38,373 nucleotides of DNA from Candidatus Omnitrophota bacterium. GTDB taxonomy: Bacteria; Omnitrophota; Omnitrophia; Omnitrophales; Aquincolibacteriaceae. Positions 33,477-38,373 of the stretch are shown one piece after another. The notes under the pieces are model-generated. The model did not search any database. It worked only from the letters and a program-made list of their open reading frames with translations, and had not been told where the DNA came from. The number at the start of each line of letters is the position of its first letter. Within the stretch, counting starts at the first letter, position 1. The stretch covers positions 18,816 through 57,188 of the forward strand of contig PLLJ01000019.1 of the NCBI GenBank assembly GCA_003140935.1, given 5' to 3'. The position numbers were made by a program, and so were the translations under genes.

Positions 33477-36400
33477 TCACGGGCACGGATTGCTGTGGTC
33501 GGTCTTCTGTTTTTTGAGCGCTGTTTTTTTGAGCGCAATCTCATCATACATCTGGCGCACCTTTTGCTTGTCGCCGAATTTATGATAGAGAAAAAACAAA
33601 AGGTGCTCTAATTCATATGAGAAAAAATCATTTCCTTCGGTATTGTCCAAAAGTTTTTTGTAAGAATGAACGATCTGTTTCCTCTTGTCAGGCCAGCGCA
33701 AACCGCCTATTTCATCATAGCTATATTTATGAAAATTTGAAAATTCTTCTGTGGCATACTGATCGATCCTGGAAATATTCTCGATCCCTAAATCCTTTGC
33801 CTGCGATAAAAGCATGCTGCCATCCCTTAGATCAAATTGGTTGATATAGAGCGTATCAATATATTTCTTATTTTTGTTTAAAAATGCGATGGTCTCTTCT
33901 ATGTCGCGCTCCTGCTCATGCGGCAAACCGCAGATGATCTCCACCCCCGTCCAGATCCCTGCCTCGTCCGACCACTTGAGCGTATCTTCGAGTTTTTTTA
34001 CGCTAATGCCCTTGCGCACGTATTTCAACAGCCTGGTACTGGCTGTTTCGATGCCGAAAATCAACCGCATGCAACCTGCCTGACGCATCTTAAAAAGCGT
34101 TTCTTGATCCAAGTTATCTGCGCGGGCACAATCGCTCCAGAGGATCTTTGTCTTATTTTTGATGATCTCATCGCACAATTCATTGACATATTGTTTTGAG
34201 ATATTAAAGGTATCGCTCAGAAAAAAGAAGCCTGTGGGATGATGCTCCTCCTGAAGCTCTTTTAAATACAAGGCTACGGTGGCCGGATCCAAAACGAACA
34301 TTATTTTATTGTTGGACATGGTGCAAAATGCGCACTCATGGGGACAGCCTCTGATAAACTTGAAAGGAAGCAGCAGCGTACCCGATTTATCGAATTCTTC
34401 TAAGATCTCACAAGATCCATCGAGATCATGCGTAAACCCTGAATATCGATACTTATCCATCGGCAGGCCGGAAAAATCGGGCTTGAGCGGTGGGTGGGCA
34501 TCGGTAAGTTCTGTCGAAACGACTTTCCCGCCGGTCTTCATCCGGGAGTCCATAAATTTTGATAACTTATCTTGATCCTTGAGTGCTAATAACAATTCGA
34601 GTAATACGGTTTCATTCTCATGGTAAATGATGTAGTCGATGTCCCGGCAATCATATTTACTTAATAAATCTATCGATTGACCCGATCCCCCTAAGATCAA
34701 TGTGGGATTAAATTTTTTCTTAAGGAACCTGGCCAAACTCAAAGCAAAAAGGAAACAGCTCGCATTAGCATAGATCTCACGTAGTGAGAACAAAATGACA
34801 CCGTAATCACAAAGTCGCGACTTTTCCGCAACCTCTTCGAGGATGGCTTCTATCCCCTGATCCTCTGCGCCTGAAACATATTTCAATATTTTATTTTCGT
34901 CGAAGAACACCGTTGTATCGAGTCCTTCAGCCGGCGTCCTGGAATGATGCTTGTCATAATGGATGTTTATATTTAGATCATCCTGATCGATCTCAACGGC
35001 ATGAGCCCTCAGATAGGCCACGATCTGCCCTAAAGCCAAGGGAGGCAAAAGCGTGTAATGGAGCTCTTGGGGACGATCTTCTGTTTTTTCAGAAAAATCC
35101 GGCATCCTGACGATTTTGACCTTGAATCCCAGAGGCTTTCGATCGCTTTTCCTACTTTCCAGCGAAAGGTTAACAGCCTTCATCGACTCATGGATCGCCA
35201 AACCAAGTTTCCCTTGTTTTCTATAGCTATAGGTCAACATTTGACGAGCAAATAAATTATTCGTATCCAACAGCACAGCTTTTTCAAATGCTACCTCGGC
35301 TAAGTTGTATAGGCCTCGTTCAAGGTAAAGAACGCCTAAGACTTGATGTGCGGAGGACACTTCCGGATTAAGTTTTACATTTTTCTTAAGCGTTTCTAAA
35401 GCGAGATCGTACTGTTTTTGTTCGAGATACACTCGGCCTAGCTGGTAGTAAGCCTGTTTGCTTTCAGGATCCAGCTTAAGAACCCGTTTAAAATGGACTA
35501 ATGCCTCTGAAAATTCTTTTTTTTGATAGTGGCATAGGCCCAAATGATAATCAACCTGCAAGTGTTGTGGATCCTTCTTGAGAGTTTTCTTAAATTCTTC
35601 GATAGCCTTATCGAATTCGCCTTTGGCATAGCAGCACAAGCCCGTACCGAAATGGGTGCTTGCATCCTGAGGATCCGCCTTTAGGGCCTGGCCAAATTCA
35701 TCCGTGGCTTTATCGATCTGCCCTTGTTCAAAATAAAGAAAGCCTGCGTCTCTGTGAAAATATTTATGCGCTGACGTCCCCGGGTTTAGTTCCGCGTTTT
35801 TCTTAAGCGTTTCTAAGGCCAGATCGTACTGTTTCTGTTCGAGATATACTTGGCTTAGCTGGTAGTAAGCTTGTTTGTTTTGAGGATCCAGCGTAAGGGC
35901 TTGCTTAAAATGGACTACGGCTTTTGAAAATTCTTTCTTTTGAAGATGGCATAGGCCCAAATGATAATCAACCTGCAAGTGTTGTGGATCCTTCTTGAGG
36001 GTTTTCTTAAATGCTTCGACGGCTTTATCGAATTCGCCTTTGGCATAGCAGCATAAGCCTAAGTAAAAATGGGGGCCCGCATCTTGAGGATCCGCCTTAA
36101 GGGCCCGGTTGAATTCATCCATGGCTTTATCGGTGCGTCCTTGCTCAAGATATGCGACGCCTAAGACCTGGTGCGCGGAGGACACTTCCGGGTTCAGCTT
36201 TACATTTTTCTTAAGCGCTTCTAAAGCGAGATCGTACTGTTTTTGTTCGAGATACGCTTGGCCTAGCTGATAGTAAGCTTGTTTGCTTTCAGGATCCAGC
36301 TTAAGGACCCGTTTAAAATGGACTAATGCCTCCGAAAATTCTTTCTTTCGAAGATAGCATAAGCCCAATTGATAATCAGCCTGCGGGTGGCGCGGATCTA

Positions 36401-37421
36401 TCTCGAGGGTTTTCTTGAATGCTTCGATGGCTTTATCGAATTCGCCTTTGGCATACCAACACAAACCTGAACCGAAATGGGTGCTCGCATCCTGAGGATC
36501 CGCCTTTAGGGCCTGGTCAAATTCATCCAGGGCTTTATCGATCTGCCCTTGTTCAAAATAAAGAAAGCCTGCGTCTCTGTGAAAATATTTATGCGCTGAC
36601 GTCCCAGGATTAAGCTCTGCATTTTTCTTAAGCGTTTCTAAGGCCAGATCGTACCGTTTCTGTTGAAGATACACTTGGTTGAGCTGGTCATAAGCCTGTT
36701 TGTTTTGAGGATCCAGCGTAAGGGCCTGTTTAAAATGGACTACGGCTTTTGAAAATTCTTTCTTTTGAAGATGGCATAGGCCCAACTGATAATCGGCCCG
36801 CAGGTGCCTCGGAGCTATTTCAAGAGTTTTCTTAAATGCTTCGATGGCTTTATCGAATTCGCCTTTGGCATAGCAGCACAAGCCTAAGTAAAAACGGGTG
36901 CCTGCATCTTGAGGATTCACCTTAAGAGCCTGGTCAAATTCATCCGCGGCCTTATCTAGGGATCCCTGCTCAAGGTATGCAGCACCTAAGACCTGATGCG
37001 CGGATGACGCTTCCGGATTGAGCTTCACATACTTCTTCAAGGCTTCTAAAGCCAGATCGTACTTTTTTTCTTCAAGATACGATTGGCCTAGTTGACAGTA
37101 AACATATTTGTTTTCGGGATCCAGCTTAACGGTCCGCTTGAAATAGACTAAAGCCTGTGGAAATTCTTTCTTTTGATAATGGCACAGGCCCAACTGATAA
37201 TCAGCCTGCCGGTGCCGCGGATTTATCTCGAGAGTTTTCTTGAATGCTTCGATGGCTTTATCGAATTCTCCTTTGGCATAGCGGCACAAGCCTGAACCGA
37301 AATGGGTGCTTGCATCTTGAGGATCCGCCTTAAGAGCCTGGTCAAATTCATCCAGGGCTTGATCGATCTTTCCTTGTTCAAAACAAAGAAAGCCTGTGTC
37401 TCTATGAAAATACTTATTCAT
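33477..37421 (-). CDS. Giant TPR protein with C-terminal B12-binding-type/radical SAM module
   Basis: 1314 aa. Residues 3 to ~755 hold about 22 TPRs arranged as two full and one partial block of 275 residues, each beginning KYFHRD.GF. Residues about 765-990 form a Rossmann-like domain (KVKIVRMP, LPPLALGQIVAYLR, LILGGSGQSID) typical of the B12-binding part of radical SAM proteins, but without a clear DxHxxG cobalamin loop. The cluster motif CPHECAFC lies at about 1026-1033, then GFFFLSDTFNIS, IFGIETAS and GLPHEQE. It ends in a charged tail. It overlaps the upstream paralogue by 8 nt. The chemistry could be methylation or other radical modification; the substrate is unknown. Confidence 0.88.
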   Translation of the reverse strand: MNKYFHRDTGFLCFEQGKIDQALDEFDQALKADPQDASTHFGSGLCRYAKGEFDKAIEAFKKTLEINPRHRQADYQLGLCHYQKKEFPQALVYFKRTVKLDPENKYVYCQLGQSYLEEKKYDLALEALKKYVKLNPEASSAHQVLGAAYLEQGSLDKAADEFDQALKVNPQDAGTRFYLGLCCYAKGEFDKAIEAFKKTLEIAPRHLRADYQLGLCHLQKKEFSKAVVHFKQALTLDPQNKQAYDQLNQVYLQQKRYDLALETLKKNAELNPGTSAHKYFHRDAGFLYFEQGQIDKALDEFDQALKADPQDASTHFGSGLCWYAKGEFDKAIEAFKKTLEIDPRHPQADYQLGLCYLRKKEFSEALVHFKRVLKLDPESKQAYYQLGQAYLEQKQYDLALEALKKNVKLNPEVSSAHQVLGVAYLEQGRTDKAMDEFNRALKADPQDAGPHFYLGLCCYAKGEFDKAVEAFKKTLKKDPQHLQVDYHLGLCHLQKKEFSKAVVHFKQALTLDPQNKQAYYQLSQVYLEQKQYDLALETLKKNAELNPGTSAHKYFHRDAGFLYFEQGQIDKATDEFGQALKADPQDASTHFGTGLCCYAKGEFDKAIEEFKKTLKKDPQHLQVDYHLGLCHYQKKEFSEALVHFKRVLKLDPESKQAYYQLGRVYLEQKQYDLALETLKKNVKLNPEVSSAHQVLGVLYLERGLYNLAEVAFEKAVLLDTNNLFARQMLTYSYRKQGKLGLAIHESMKAVNLSLESRKSDRKPLGFKVKIVRMPDFSEKTEDRPQELHYTLLPPLALGQIVAYLRAHAVEIDQDDLNINIHYDKHHSRTPAEGLDTTVFFDENKILKYVSGAEDQGIEAILEEVAEKSRLCDYGVILFSLREIYANASCFLFALSLARFLKKKFNPTLILGGSGQSIDLLSKYDCRDIDYIIYHENETVLLELLLALKDQDKLSKFMDSRMKTGGKVVSTELTDAHPPLKPDFSGLPMDKYRYSGFTHDLDGSCEILEEFDKSGTLLLPFKFIRGCPHECAFCTMSNNKIMFVLDPATVALYLKELQEEHHPTGFFFLSDTFNISKQYVNELCDEIIKNKTKILWSDCARADNLDQETLFKMRQAGCMRLIFGIETASTRLLKYVRKGISVKKLEDTLKWSDEAGIWTGVEIICGLPHEQERDIEETIAFLNKNKKYIDTLYINQFDLRDGSMLLSQAKDLGIENISRIDQYATEEFSNFHKYSYDEIGGLRWPDKRKQIVHSYKKLLDNTEGNDFFSYELEHLLFFLYHKFGDKQKVRQMYDEIALKKTALKKQKTDHSNPCP
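35157..37415 (-). repeat. Nested TPR-coding repeats with an 825-bp period
   Basis: Matching anchors (agcctg.gtc) start at 35741, 36566 and 37391, exactly 825 bases apart. Each 825-bp block encodes eight TPRs (8 x 34 + 3 residues) and is itself two related halves of four TPRs, the second half starting SSAHQVLG.AYLE. Long stretches are near identical at DNA level, which points to recent block duplication. Assembly errors are possible here. Confidence 0.85.
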
Positions 37422-38373
37422 GGTTTTTAAGGATCTTAAGGTAAACCGATTTCACATCATCTTTATGATCGAAATGGGAGTAGAGAAAAAACAAAAGATG
37501 TTCGTCGGTAAAAAAACGGTGTCCCCGGCAGCAGCTTTCCCGGATCGCCTGAATAGAAAATTCTATTTGTTTTACTTTGTCCTTCCAGACCAAGCCATCC
37601 GCTTCATCAAATCCATATTCCACATAACTGCTAAAATCTTTTTCCGTGCATTCGTCGACCCTGAATATGCGCTTGATCCCATATCGTTCGGGAGAATTAT
37701 AAAGCACCGAATTACCCCTTAGATCGAAATGGTTGAGATAGATCCGGTTGATATATTTTTCGTTTTCCTTCAAAAAGGAAATCGTGGCCTCGATATCCTC
37801 TTGCTTTTCATGCGGGAAACCGCCTATGACCTCGACGCCGGACCAGATGCCCGCCTCGTCCGTCCATCGCAAAACGTTTTCCAGATCTTTTAGCTCTATC
37901 TTTTTATTGATATATTTCAACAGCCTGGGGCTGGCTGTCTCCATCCCGTAGATCAATCTTATACACCCGGCCTCTCTCATCTTAAAAAGTGTCTCTTGAT
38001 CCAAATGGTCGACCCGGGCGCAATCGGACCAAAGGATCTTGAGCTTCCTGGCAATAATCTTATCGCACAGGTCCATGATGTATTTTTTCGATATGTTGAT
38101 TGTGTCATTAAGGAAGAAAAAACCGGTGGGGTGGTGTTCTCCCTGTAGCGATTCTAAATGGCTGACTATTTCATCAGGTAACAGCGCATGGCTTAGTCTT
38201 TGCGTGGAGGAGATGCAAAAGATACATTCAAAAGGACATCCCCTTGTAAACCTATACGGCAATAGCAAGCTCCCCGTTTTCTGGAATTGCTTCATGATGT
38301 CTTCAATATCGGGGGGATAGTCTAAAACTTCGTCTCGGGACCTGTATTTTTCTATAGGCAAACCCGAAAAATT
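37414..38373 (-). CDS. Radical SAM protein of the B12-binding type, C-terminal part (enters from window edge)
   Basis: Open from the window edge; 319 residues are visible, and the frame continues upstream (NFSGLPIEKY), so the 5' end is missing. The motif CPFECIFC occurs about 45 residues in, followed by GFFFLNDTINIS, LIYGMETASPRL, GGFPHEKQED and a C-terminal FFLYSHFDHKDDV segment. It is a close paralogue of the C-terminal half of the TPR-radical SAM gene (shared SGLPxxKY, ILWSDCAR, LDQETLFKM). Whether it also has an N-terminal TPR array lies outside the window. Confidence 0.9.
   Translation of the reverse strand, partial: NFSGLPIEKYRSRDEVLDYPPDIEDIMKQFQKTGSLLLPYRFTRGCPFECIFCISSTQRLSHALLPDEIVSHLESLQGEHHPTGFFFLNDTINISKKYIMDLCDKIIARKLKILWSDCARVDHLDQETLFKMREAGCIRLIYGMETASPRLLKYINKKIELKDLENVLRWTDEAGIWSGVEVIGGFPHEKQEDIEATISFLKENEKYINRIYLNHFDLRGNSVLYNSPERYGIKRIFRVDECTEKDFSSYVEYGFDEADGLVWKDKVKQIEFSIQAIRESCCRGHRFFTDEHLLFFLYSHFDHKDDVKSVYLKILKNHE

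Noticed and set aside
35157..37415. CRISPR-like regular spacing
   Set aside because: Periodicity is 102 and 825 bases in frame with 34-residue TPRs inside a coding region; there are no short palindromic repeats with unique spacers.

Overview
This is a bacterial chromosomal segment in which every gene I can support lies on the minus strand, so the window reads from right to left. No gene on the plus strand stands up. The mix suggests an uncultured Gram-negative lineage: an LpxL-type lipid A acyltransferase, many TPR proteins, radical SAM proteins fused to TPRs, a class III pilin, and a NodU-type carbamoyltransferase with tiny membrane partners. My best guess is Omnitrophota or a close PVC relative. 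That is inference from gene content, not a phylogenetic result.

Region 1 (1-5.4 kb) is the translation/transcription block, in transcription order nusA, infB, rbfA, truB, ribF (ribF leaves the window). rimP, the usual first gene, is not adjacent. A near-consensus promoter followed at once by an intrinsic terminator precedes nusA, and a second terminator-like hairpin lies between infB and rbfA, so the block looks attenuated at two points. Region 2 (5.5-13.4 kb) holds, in transcription order, tRNA-Ser(CGA), a secreted TPR protein, a pilin fused to a zinc-metallopeptidase-like domain by a polyglycine linker, a small anchored protein, dnaX with a nine-A slippery run, recR, an SDR oxidoreductase, tRNA-Gly(TCC), a structured intergenic element and the acyltransferase.

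Region 3 (13.5-24.9 kb) is a glycan-assembly island: two tandem CDP-paratose-2-epimerase-like proteins, three glycosyltransferases, an SGNH hydrolase, a carbamoyltransferase with a 53-aa DUF5989-like and a 73-aa membrane protein, and a compact sulfur module made of cysteine desulfurase, a TusA-like carrier and a WbpG-like PP-loop ATPase. No HisH/HisF glutaminase partner is present. A possible 49-aa membrane protein precedes the last glycosyltransferase.

Region 4 (24.9-38.4 kb) holds three SPASM-like radical SAM genes (one fused to TPRs), an SGNH hydrolase with TPRs inserted inside the catalytic domain, a GT-C-like membrane protein with a repetitive C-terminal domain, and two tandem radical SAM proteins of the B12-binding type, one carrying about 22 TPRs in near-exact 275-residue blocks.

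The strongest candidate for an undescribed system is the continuous gene set at about 17.8-38.4 kb. Sulfur transfer, carbamoylation, SGNH esterase/transferase activity and several radical SAM enzymes are interleaved with glycosyltransferases and TPR scaffolds. I infer a pathway for a heavily modified cell-surface or exported glycoconjugate, possibly with a thio or thioamide group. The product is unknown.
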